Part shown: positions 22,360 through 33,282 of the stretch, piece by piece | Layout: each line of letters starts with the position of its first letter | Numbering within the stretch: the stretch's first letter is position 1 | NCBI GenBank assembly: GCA_963971285.1 | Contig: OZ020247.1 | Location: 11,242,614 to 11,306,613, forward strand | Origin: Astropecten irregularis | Taxonomy: Eukaryota > Echinodermata > Asteroidea > Paxillosida > Astropectinidae | Direction: 5' to 3' | DNA: 64,000 bases | Notes under the pieces: model-generated | The model's input: the letters and a program-made list of their open reading frames with translations, nothing else | Database searches by the model: none | Told to the model about the DNA's origin: nothing | Made by a program: the position numbers and the translations under genes

Positions 22360-25300
22360 AGTATTTGGGGAGAAATTTTAAACTCTAGCGTAAAAACGTG
22401 TGTCATAGTCTAAGTGCAGTCTTAATTCCGCCTGCTTCACTGTTTTCTCGCATAGCGTGTGGTGCTATACTTGGAATTTCGGCCATGAACATGACTTTGG
22501 ATTTTGGCACAGGCCATACCATCCTGTAGGGTACATCTGGGGCTACATTTCGTGCAAGTTGTAGCTCGATAGCCTAAGTATTGAGGGAGAAATTACAAAC
22601 TCTAGCTTTAAAAAAGTGTATTATAGTCTAAGTGCAGTCTTAATTGCGCCTGCGTCTCTGTTTTCTCGCATAACGTGTGGTGCTATACTTGGATTTTCGG
22701 CCATGAACATGACTTTGGATTTCGGCTCAGCCCATACCATCCTGCAGGGTACATCTGGGGCTACATTTCGTGCAGGTTTCAGATCGATAGCCTCAGTATT
22801 TGGGGAGAAATTTCAAACTCTAGCGTAAAAAAGTGTGTCATAGTCTAAGTGCAGTCTTAATTGCGCCTGCTTCACTGTTTTCTCGCATAGCGTGTGGTGC
22901 TATACTTGGAATTTCGGCCATCAACATGACTTTGGATTTTGGCACAGGCCATACCATCCTGTAGGGTACATCTGGGGCTACATTTCGTGCAAGTTGTAGC
23001 TCGATAGCCTAAGTATTGAGGGAGAAATTACAAACTCTAGCTTTAAAAAAGTGTATTATAGTCTAAGTGCAGTCTTAATTGCGCCTGCGTCTCTGTTTTC
23101 TCGCATAGCGTGTGGTGCTATACTTGGATTTTCGGCCATGAACATGACTTTGGATTTTGGCACAGCCCATACCATCCTGTAGGGTACATCTGGGGCTACA
23201 TTTCGTGCAAGTTTCAGCTCGATAGCATCAGTATTGGGGGAGAAATTTCAAACTCTAGCGTAAAAAAGTGTCTCATAGTCTAAGTGCAGTCTTAATTGCG
23301 CCTGCCTCGCTGATTTCTCGCATAGCGTTTGGTGCTATACTTGGAATTTCGGCCATGAACATGATTTTGGATTTTGGCACAGACCATATCATCCTGTAGG
23401 GTACATCTGGGGCTACATTTCGTGCAAGTTTCAGATCGATAGCCTCAGTATTTGGGGAGAAATTTTAAACTCTAGCGTAAAAACGTGTGTCATAGTCTAA
23501 GTGCAGTCTTAATTGCGCCTGCTTCACTGTTTTCTCGCATAGCGTGTGGTGCTATACTTGGATTTTCGGCCATGAACATGACTTTGGATTTTGGCACAGG
23601 CCATACCATCCTCTAAAGTACATCTGGGGCTACATTTCGTGCAAGTTGTAGCTCGATAGCCTAAGTATTGAGGGAGAAATTACAAACTCTAGCTTTAAAG
23701 AAGTGTATTATAGTCTAAGGGCAGTCTTAAATGCGCCTGCTTCGCTGTTTTCTCGCATAGCGTGTGGTGCTATACTTGGATTTTTGGCCATGAACATGAC
23801 TTTGGAATTTGGCTCAGCCCCAACCATCCTGTAGAGAACATCTGGGGCTACATTTCGGGCAAATATCAGCTCGATAGCTTCAGTATTGGGGGAGAAATTT
23901 CAAACTCTAGTTAAAAAAAGTGTCTCATAGTCTAAGTGCAGTCTTAATTGCGCCTGCTTCGCTGTTTTCTTGCATAGCGTGTGGTGATATACTTGGATTT
24001 TCGGCCATGAACATGACTTTGGATTTTGGCACAGACCATATCATCCTGTAGGGTACATCTGGGGCTACATTTCGTGCAAGTTTCAGATCGATAGCCTCAG
24101 TATTTGGGGAGAAATTTTAAACTCTAGCGTAAAAACGTGTGTCATAGTCTAAGTGCAGTCTTAATTTCGCCTGCTTCACTGTTTTCTCGCATAGCGTGTG
24201 GTGCTATACTTGGAATTTCGGCCATGAACATGACTTTGGATTTTGGCACAGGCCATACCATCCTGTAGGGTACATCTGGGGCTACATTTCGTGCAAGTTG
24301 TAGCTCGATAGCCTAAGTATTGAGGGAGAAATTACAAACTCTAGCTTTAAAAAAGTGTATTATAGTCTAAGTGCAGTCTTAATTGCGCCTGCGTCTCTGT
24401 TTTCTCGCATAACGTGTGGTGCTATACTTGGATTTTCGGCCATGAACATGACTTTGGATTTTGGCACAGGCCATACCATCCTGTAGGGTACATCTGGGGC
24501 TACATTTCATGCAAGTTTCAGATCAATAGCCTCAGTATTGGGGGAGAAATTTCAAACTCTAGCGTTAAAACGTGTGTCATAGTCTAAGTGCAGTCTTAGT
24601 TGCGCCTGCTTCGCTGTTTTCTCGCATAGCGTGTGGTGCTATACTTGGATTTTCGTCCAAGAACATGACTTTGGATTTCACCACAGCCCATACCGTCCTG
24701 TAGGGTACATCTGGGACTACATTTCGTGCAAGTTTTAGCTCGATTGCCTCAGTATTTGGGGAGAAATTTCATACTCTTCCGTAAAAAGGTTTGTCATAGT
24801 CTAAGGGCATTCTTAATCGCGCCTTCTTCGCTGTTTTCTCGTATAGCGTGTGGTGCTATACTTGGATTTTCGGCCATGAAAATGACTTTGGATTTTGGCA
24901 CAGACCATACCATCCTGTAGGGTACATCTGGGGCTACATTTCGTGCAAGTTTCAGATCGATAGCCTCAGTATTTGGGGAGAAATTTCAAACTATAGTGTA
25001 AAAAAAAGTGTCTCATAGTCTTAGTGCAGTCTTAATTGCGCCTGCTCGGCTGTTTTCTCGCATAGCGTGTGGGGCTATACTTGGATTTTCGGCCAAGAAC
25101 ATGACTTTGGATTTCACCACAGCCCACACCATCCTGTAGGGTCCATCTGGGGCTACATTTTGTGCAAGTTTCAGATTGATAGCCTCAGTATTTGGGGAGA
25201 AATTTCAAACTCTAGCGTAAAAAAGTGTCTCATAGTCTTAGTGCAGTCTTAATTGCGCCTGCTCGGCTGTTTTCTCGCATAGCGTGTGGGGCTATACTTG

Positions 25301-25405
25301 GATTTTCGGCCAAGAATATGACTTTGGATTTCACCACAGCCCACACCATCCTGTAGGGTCCATCTGGGGCTACATTTTGTGCAAGTTTCAGATTGATAGC
25401 CTCAG
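22360..25405 (+). repeat. 3,044-bp 14-mer unit inside giant block 1, first copy
   Basis: Matches about 10,440-13,485 at an offset of 11,920 bp and is followed by its own tandem copy at 3,044 bp. It contains the ATTTTAAACTC, GCGTCTCTG, CCTCTAAAG, GTCCAAGAAC, TCATACTCTTCC and paired GTGTGGGGC monomers in the same order. One private change, GGATTTTCGG at 23,561, distinguishes it. Confidence 0.83.
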
Positions 25406-28286
25406 TATTTGGGGAGAAATTTTAAACTCTAGCGTAAAAACGTGTGTCATAGTCTAAGTGCAGTCTTAATTCCGCCTGCTTCACTGTTTTCTCGCATAGC
25501 GTGTGGTGCTATACTTGGAATTTCGGCCATGAACATGACTTTGGATTTTGGCACAGGCCATACCATCCTGTAGGGTACATCTGGGGCTACATTTCGTGCA
25601 AGTTGTAGCTCGATAGCCTAAGTATTGAGGGAGAAATTACAAACTCTAGCTTTAAAAAAGTGTATTATAGTCTAAGTGCAGTCTTAATTGCGCCTGCGTC
25701 TCTGTTTTCTCGCATAACGTGTGGTGCTATACTTGGATTTTCGGCCATGAACATGACTTTGGATTTCGGCTCAGCCCATACCATCCTGCAGGGTACATCT
25801 GGGGCTACATTTCGTGCAGGTTTCAGATCGATAGCCTCAGTATTTGGGGAGAAATTTCAAACTCTAGCGTAAAAAAGTGTGTCATAGTCTAAGTGCAGTC
25901 TTAATTGCGCCTGCTTCACTGTTTTCTCGCATAGCGTGTGGTGCTATACTTGGAATTTCGGCCATCAACATGACTTTGGATTTTGGCACAGGCCATACCA
26001 TCCTGTAGGGTACATCTGGGGCTACATTTCGTGCAAGTTGTAGCTCGATAGCCTAAGTATTGAGGGAGAAATTACAAACTCTAGCTTTAAAAAAGTGTAT
26101 TATAGTCTAAGTGCAGTCTTAATTGCGCCTGCGTCTCTGTTTTCTCGCATAGCGTGTGGTGCTATACTTGGATTTTCGGCCATGAACATGACTTTGGATT
26201 TTGGCACAGCCCATACCATCCTGTAGGGTACATCTGGGGCTACATTTCGTGCAAGTTTCAGCTCGATAGCATCAGTATTGGGGGAGAAATTTCAAACTCT
26301 AGCGTAAAAAAGTGTCTCATAGTCTAAGTGCAGTCTTAATTGCGCCTGCCTCGCTGATTTCTCGCATAGCGTTTGGTGCTATACTTGGAATTTCGGCCAT
26401 GAACATGATTTTGGATTTTGGCACAGACCATATCATCCTGTAGGGTACATCTGGGGCTACATTTCGTGCAAGTTTCAGATCGATAGCCTCAGTATTTGGG
26501 GAGAAATTTTAAACTCTAGCGTAAAAACGTGTGTCATAGTCTAAGTGCAGTCTTAATTGCGCCTGCTTCACTGTTTTCTCGCATAGCGTGTGGTGCTATA
26601 CTTGGAATTTCGGCCATGAACATGACTTTGGATTTTGGCACAGGCCATACCATCCTCTAAAGTACATCTGGGGCTACATTTCGTGCAAGTTGTAGCTCGA
26701 TAGCCTAAGTATTGAGGGAGAAATTACAAACTCTAGCTTTAAAGAAGTGTATTATAGTCTAAGGGCAGTCTTAAATGCGCCTGCTTCGCTGTTTTCTCGC
26801 ATAGCGTGTGGTGCTATACTTGGATTTTTGGCCATGAACATGACTTTGGAATTTGGCTCAGCCCCAACCATCCTGTAGAGAACATCTGGGGCTACATTTC
26901 GGGCAAATATCAGCTCGATAGCTTCAGTATTGGGGGAGAAATTTCAAACTCTAGTTAAAAAAAGTGTCTCATAGTCTAAGTGCAGTCTTAATTGCGCCTG
27001 CTTCGCTGTTTTCTTGCATAGCGTGTGGTGATATACTTGGATTTTCGGCCATGAACATGACTTTGGATTTTGGCACAGACCATATCATCCTGTAGGGTAC
27101 ATCTGGGGCTACATTTCGTGCAAGTTTCAGATCGATAGCCTCAGTATTTGGGGAGAAATTTTAAACTCTAGCGTAAAAACGTGTGTCATAGTCTAAGTGC
27201 AGTCTTAATTTCGCCTGCTTCACTGTTTTCTCGCATAGCGTGTGGTGCTATACTTGGAATTTCGGCCATGAACATGACTTTGGATTTTGGCACAGGCCAT
27301 ACCATCCTGTAGGGTACATCTGGGGCTACATTTCGTGCAAGTTGTAGCTCGATAGCCTAAGTATTGAGGGAGAAATTACAAACTCTAGCTTTAAAAAAGT
27401 GTATTATAGTCTAAGTGCAGTCTTAATTGCGCCTGCGTCTCTGTTTTCTCGCATAACGTGTGGTGCTATACTTGGATTTTCGGCCATGAACATGACTTTG
27501 GATTTTGGCACAGGCCATACCATCCTGTAGGGTACATCTGGGGCTACATTTCATGCAAGTTTCAGATCAATAGCCTCAGTATTGGGGGAGAAATTTCAAA
27601 CTCTAGCGTTAAAACGTGTGTCATAGTCTAAGTGCAGTCTTAGTTGCGCCTGCTTCGCTGTTTTCTCGCATAGCGTGTGGTGCTATACTTGGATTTTCGT
27701 CCAAGAACATGACTTTGGATTTCACCACAGCCCATACCGTCCTGTAGGGTACATCTGGGACTACATTTCGTGCAAGTTTTAGCTCGATTGCCTCAGTATT
27801 TGGGGAGAAATTTCATACTCTTCCGTAAAAAGGTTTGTCATAGTCTAAGGGCATTCTTAATCGCGCCTTCTTCGCTGTTTTCTCGTATAGCGTGTGGTGC
27901 TATACTTGGATTTTCGGCCATGAAAATGACTTTGGATTTTGGCACAGACCATACCATCCTGTAGGGTACATCTGGGGCTACATTTCGTGCAAGTTTCAGA
28001 TCGATAGCCTCAGTATTTGGGGAGAAATTTCAAACTATAGTGTAAAAAAAAGTGTCTCATAGTCTTAGTGCAGTCTTAATTGCGCCTGCTCGGCTGTTTT
28101 CTCGCATAGCGTGTGGGGCTATACTTGGATTTTCGGCCAAGAACATGACTTTGGATTTCACCACAGCCCACACCATCCTGTAGGGTCCATCTGGGGCTAC
28201 ATTTTGTGCAAGTTTCAGATTGATAGCCTCAGTATTTGGGGAGAAATTTCAAACTCTAGCGTAAAAAAGTGTCTCATAGTCTTAGT
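25406..28286 (+). repeat. 3,044-bp 14-mer unit inside giant block 1, second copy
   Basis: Near-identical to the preceding unit at an offset of 3,044 bp until about 28,286. There the anchor region CTTAGTGCAGTC becomes CTTAGTGTATAGTC and the array changes to the 219-bp subfamily. About 2,880 bp of the unit are present. Confidence 0.83.
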
Positions 28287-29640
28287 GTATAGTCTTAATT
28301 GCGCCTGCTCGGCTGTTTTCTCGCATAGCGTGTGGTGCTATACTTGGATTTTCGGCCAAGAACATGACTTTGGATTTCACCACAGCCCACACTATCCTGT
28401 AGAGTATATCTGGGGCTACATTTCGTGCAAGTTTCAGATTGATAGCCTCAGTATTTGGGGAGAAATTTCAAACTCTAGCGTAAAAAATTGTGTCATAGTC
28501 TATAAGTGCAGTCTTAATTGCGCCTGCTTTTCTGTTTTCTCGCATACCGTGTGGTGCTATACTTGGATTTTCGGCCATGAACATGACTTTGGATTTTAGT
28601 ACAGGCCATACCATCCTGTAGGGTACATCTGGGGCTACATTTCGTGCAAGTTTTAGATCAATAGCCTCAGTATTTGGGGAGAAATTTCAAACTCTAGCGT
28701 AAAAAAGTGTGTCATAGTCTTAGTATATAGTCTTAATTGCGCCTGCTTTTCTGTTTTCTCGCATAACGTGTGGTGCTATACTTGGATTTTCGGCCATGAA
28801 CATGACTTTGGATTTTGGCACAGGCCATACCATCCTGTAGGGTACATCTGGGGCTACATTTCGTGCAGGTTTCAGATTGATAGCCTCAGTATTTGGGGAG
28901 AAATTTCAAACTCTAGCGTAAAAAATTGTGTCATAGTCTATAAGTGCAGTCTTAATTGCGCCTGCTTTTCTGTTTTCTCGCATACCGTGTGGTGCTATAC
29001 TTGGATTTTCGGCCATGAACATGACTTTGGATTTTAGTACAGGCCATACCATCCTGTAGGGTACATCTGGGGCTACATTTCGTGCAAGTTTTAGATCAAT
29101 AGCCTCAGTATTTGGGGAGAAATTTCAAACTCTAGCGTAAAAAAGTGTGTCATAGTCTATAAGTGCAGTCTTAATTGCGCCTGCTTTTCTGTTTTCTCGC
29201 ATACCGTGTGGTGCTATACTTGGATTTTCGGCCATGAACATGACTTTGGATTTTGGCACAGGCCATACCATCCTGTAGGGTACATCTGGGGCTACATTTC
29301 GTGCAGGTTTCAGATTGATAGCCTCAGTATTTGGGGAGAAATTTCAAACTCTAGCGTAAAAAATTGTGTCATAGTCTATAAGTGCAGTCTTAATTGCGCC
29401 TGCTTTTCTGTTTTCTCGCATACCGTGTGGTGCTATACTTGGATTTTCGGCCATGAACATGACTTTGGATTTTAGTACAGGCCATACCATCCTGTAGGGT
29501 ACATCTGGGGCTACATTTCGTGCAAGTTTTAGATCAATAGCCTCAGTATTTGGGGAGAAATTTCAAACTCTAGCGTAAAAAAGTGTGTCATAGTCTTAGT
29601 ATATAGTCTTAATTGCGCCTGCATCCCTGTTTTCTCGCAT
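28287..29640 (+). repeat. 438-bp dimeric higher-order repeat of 219-bp monomers
   Basis: Two alternating monomer types recur at 438 bp. One has CTATAAGTGCAG after the CATAGT anchor with GCATACCGTG and TTTTAGTACAGG. The other has CTTAGTATATAG or CTATAAGTGCAG with GGCACAGGCC and GCAGGTTTCAGATTG. The two-base gain at the anchor makes each monomer 219 bp, a multiple of three, so reading frames stay open longer here than elsewhere. The copy at about 48,312-49,665 lies 20,025 bp downstream. Shorter runs of the same dimer occur at 57.08-57.9 and 59.14-60.0 kb. Confidence 0.85.
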
Positions 29641-29952
29641 AACGTGTGGTGCTATACTTGGATTTTCGGCCATGAACATGACTTTGGATTTTGGCACAGG
29701 CCATACCATCCTGTAGGGTACATCTGGGGCTACATTTCATGCAAGTTTCAGATCAATAGCCTCAGTATTGGGGGAGAAATTTCAAACTCTAGCGTAAAAA
29801 CGTGTGTCATAGTCTAAGTGCAGTCTTAGTTGCGCCTGCTTCGCTGTTTTCTCGCATAGCGTGTGGTGCTATACTTGGATTTTCGTCCAAGAACATGACT
29901 TTGGATTTCACCACAGCCCATACCGTCCTGTAGGGTACATCTGGGACTACAT
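29641..29952 (+). repeat. Satellite monomers linking dimer and octamer regions
   Basis: Monomers with CATAACGTG, CATTTCATGCAAG, GATCAATAGCC and then GTCCAAGAACATG with ACCACAGCCCATACCGTCC. They repeat at 49,666-49,977. No other sequence is present. Confidence 0.75.
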
Positions 29953-32820
29953 TTCGTGCAAGTTTTAGCTCGATTGCCTCAGTATTTGGGGAGAAATTTC
30001 AAACTCTTCCGTAAAAAGGTTTGTCATAGTCTAAGGGCAGTCTTAATCGCGCCTTCTTCGCTGTTTTCTCGTATAGCGTGTGGTGCTATACTTGGATTTT
30101 CGGGCATGAAAATGACTTTGGATTTTGGCACAGACCATACCATCCTGTAGGGTCCATCTGGGGCTACATTTTGTGCAAGTTTCAGATTGATAGCCTCAGT
30201 ATTTGGGGAGAAATTTCAAACTCTAGCGTAAAAAAGTGTCTCATAGTCTTAGTGTATAGTCTTAATTGCGCCTGCTCGGCTGTTTTCTCGCATAGCGTGT
30301 GGTGCTATACTTGGATTTTCGGCCAAGAACATGACTTTGGATTTCACCACAGCCCATACCACCCTGTAGGGTACATCTGGGGCTACATTTCGTGCAAGTT
30401 TCAGATTGATAGCCTCAGTATTTGGGGAGAAATTTCAAACTCTAGCGTAAAAACGTGTGTCATAGTCTATAAGTGCAGTCTTAATTGCGCCTGCTTTTCT
30501 GTTTTCTCGCATACCGTGTGGTGCTATACTTGGATTTTCGGCCATGAACATGACTTTGGATTTTAGCACAGGCCATACCATCCTGTAGGGTACATCTGGG
30601 GCTACATTTCATGCAAGTTTCAGATCGATAGCCTCAGTATTTGGGGAGATATTTCAAACTCTAGCGTAAAAAAGTGTGTCATAGTCTATAAGTGCAGTCT
30701 TAATTGCGCCTGCTTTTCTGTTTTCTCGCATAGCGTGTGGTGTTATACTTGGAATTTCGGCCATGAACATGACTTTGGATTTCGGCTCAGCCCATACCAT
30801 CCTGTAGGGTACATTTGGGGCTACATTTCGTGCAGGTTTCAGCTCGATATCTTCAGTATTGGGGGAGAAATTTTAAACTCTAGCTTAAAAATTGTCTCAT
30901 AGTGTAAGTGCTGTCTTAATTGCGCCTGCTTCATTGTTTTCTCGCATAGCATGTGGTGATATATTTGGATTTTTGGCCATAAACATGACTTTGTATTTCG
31001 TCACAGACCATACCATCCTGTAGGATATATCTGGGGCTACATTTCGTGCAAGTTTCAGCTCGATAGCTTCAGTATTGGGGGAGAAATTTCAAACTCGAAC
31101 GTAAAAAAGTGTCTCATAGTCTAAGTGCAGTCTTAATTGCGCCTGCTTCTCTTTTTTCTCGCGTAGCGTGTGGTGTTATACTTGGATTTTCGGCCATGAA
31201 CATGACTTTGGATTTTGGCACAGCCCATACTTTCCTGTAGGGTACATCTGGGGCTTCATTTCGTGCAAGTTTCAGCTCGATAGCATCAGTATTGGGGGAG
31301 AAATGTCAAACTCTAGCGTACAAAAGTGTCTCATAGTCTAAGTGCAGTCTTAATTGCGCCTGCTTCGCTGTTTTCTCACATAGCGTGTGGTGCTATACTT
31401 GGATTTTCGGCCATGAACATGACTTTGGATTTTGGCACAGCCCCTACCATCCTGTAGGGTACATCTGGGGCTACATTTCGTGCAAGTTTCAGCTCGATAG
31501 CATCAGTATTAGGGGAGAAATTTCAAACTGTAGCGTAAAAAAGTGTCTCATAGTCTAAGTGCAGTCTTAATTGCGCCTGCTTCGCTGTTTTTTCGGATAG
31601 CGTGTGGTGCTATACTTGGATTTTCGGCCATGAACATGTCTTTAAATGTTATTTAAGCCCATACCATCCTGTAGGTTACATCTGGGGCTACATTTCGTGC
31701 AAGTTTTAGCTCGATTGCCTCAGTATTTGGGGAGAAATTTCAAACTCTTCCGTAAAAAAGTTTGTCATAGTCTAAGGGCAGTCTTAATCGCGCCTTCTTC
31801 GCTGTTTTCTCGTATAGCATGTGGTGCTATACTTGGATTTTAGGCCATGAACATGACTTTGGATTTTACCACAGACCATACCATCCTGTAGGTTACATCT
31901 GGGGCTACATTTCATGCAAGTTTCAGATCGATAGCCTCAGTATTTGGGGAGATATTTCAAACTCTAGCGTAAAAAAGTGTGTCATAGTCTATAAGTGCTG
32001 TCTTAATTGCGCCTGCTTTTCTGTTTTCTCGCATAGCGTGTGGTGTTATACTTGGAATTTCGGCCATGAACATGACTTTGGATTTTAGCACAGGCCATAC
32101 CATCCTGTAGGGTACATTTGGGGCTACATTTCGTGCAGGTTTCAGCTCGATATCTTCAGTATTGGGGGAGAAATTTTAAACTCTAGCTTAAAAATTGTCT
32201 CATAGTGTAAGTGCTGTCTTAATGGCGCCTGCTTCATTGTTTTCTCGCATAGCATGTGGTGATATATTTGGATTTTTGGCCATAAACATGACTTTGTATT
32301 TCGTCACAGACCATACCATCCTGTAGGATATATCTGGGGCTACATTTCGTGCAAGTTTCAGCTCGATAGCTTCAGTATTGGGGGAGAAATTTCAAACTCG
32401 AACGTAAAAAAGTGTCTCATAGTCTAAGTGCAGTCTTAATTGCGCCTGCTTCTCTTTTTTCTCGCGTAGCGTGTGGTGTTATACTTGGATTTTCGGCCAT
32501 GAACATGACTTTGGATTTTGGCACAGCCCATACTTTCCTGTAGGGTACATCTGGGGCTTCATTTCGTGCAAGTTTCAGCTCGATAGCATCAGTATTGGGG
32601 GAGAAATGTCAAACTCTAGCGTACAAAAGTGTCTCATAGTCTAAGTGCAGTCTTAATTGCGCCTGCTTCGCTGTTTTCTCACATAGCGTGTGGTGCTATA
32701 CTTGGATTTTCGGCCATGAACATGACTTTGGATTTTGGCACAGCCCCTACCATCCTGTAGGGTACATCTGGGGCTACATTTCGTGCAAGTTTCAGCTCGA
32801 TAGCATCAGTATTTGGGGAG
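29953..32820 (+). repeat. 1,741-bp octamer repeat, contracted form, in block 1
   Basis: GTGCAAGTTTTAGCTCGATTGCC occurs at 29,956 and again 1,741 bp later at 31,697, eight monomers apart. Compared with block 2, the second copy here lacks about 655 bp: two monomers after TTACATCTGGGG near 31,905, and one monomer near 32,810, where GCATCAGTATTTGGGG joins directly to AAACTCTTCCG. Landmark variants are CATAAACATG with TTTCGTCACAG, CTCGCGTAGCG, CATACTTTCC and CATGTCTTTAAATG. Confidence 0.8.
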
Positions 32821-33282
32821 AAATTTCAAACTCTTCCGTAAAAAAGTTTGTCATAGTCTAAGGGCAGTCTTAATCGCGCCTTCTTCGCTGTTTTCTCGTA
32901 TAGCGTTTCAGATCAATACTTGGATTTTCGGCCATGAACATGACTTTGGATTTTGGCACAGACCATACCATCCTGTAGGGTACATCTGGGGCTACATTTC
33001 GTGCAAGTTTTAGCTTGATAGCCTCAGTATTTGGGGAGAAATTTCAAACTCTAGCATAAAAACGTGTGTCATAGTCTAAGTGCAGTCTTAATTGCGCCTT
33101 CTTCGCTGTTTTCTCGTATAGCGTTTCAGATCAATACTTGGATTTTCGGCCATGAACGTGACTTTGGATTTTGGCACAGACCATACCATCCTGTAGGGTA
33201 CATCTGGGGCTACATTTCGTGCAAGTTTTAGCTTGATAGCCTCAGTATTTGAGGAGAAATTTCAAACTCTAGCTTAAAAAAG
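32821..33282 (+). repeat. Satellite monomers with an ectopic 14-bp segment
   Basis: Two successive monomers have GTTTCAGATCAATA (32,905-32,918 and 33,123-33,136) between TATAGC and CTTGGATTTTC, where other monomers have GTGTGGTGCTATA. The inserted motif normally lies about 100 bp further along the unit, as in CAAGTTTCAGATCAATAGCC. This looks like a short ectopic patch copied within the unit. The same pair recurs at 53,585-53,598 and 53,803-53,816. Confidence 0.8.

Noticed and set aside
28111-28599. Open frame of 162 codons, with near copies at 48,136, 50,103 and 51,844
   Set aside because: It spans three satellite monomers that stay in frame only because this subfamily is 219 bp long. The same peptide stretch is repeated, no domain is recognisable, and the frame ends at a TAG created by a monomer variant. 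No coding signal beyond the repeat.
31636-31652. AT-rich variant CATGTCTTTAAATGTTATTT as a promoter-like element
   Set aside because: It is a local monomer variant repeated at 51,661 and 53,402, with no downstream gene and no recognisable start-site motif.
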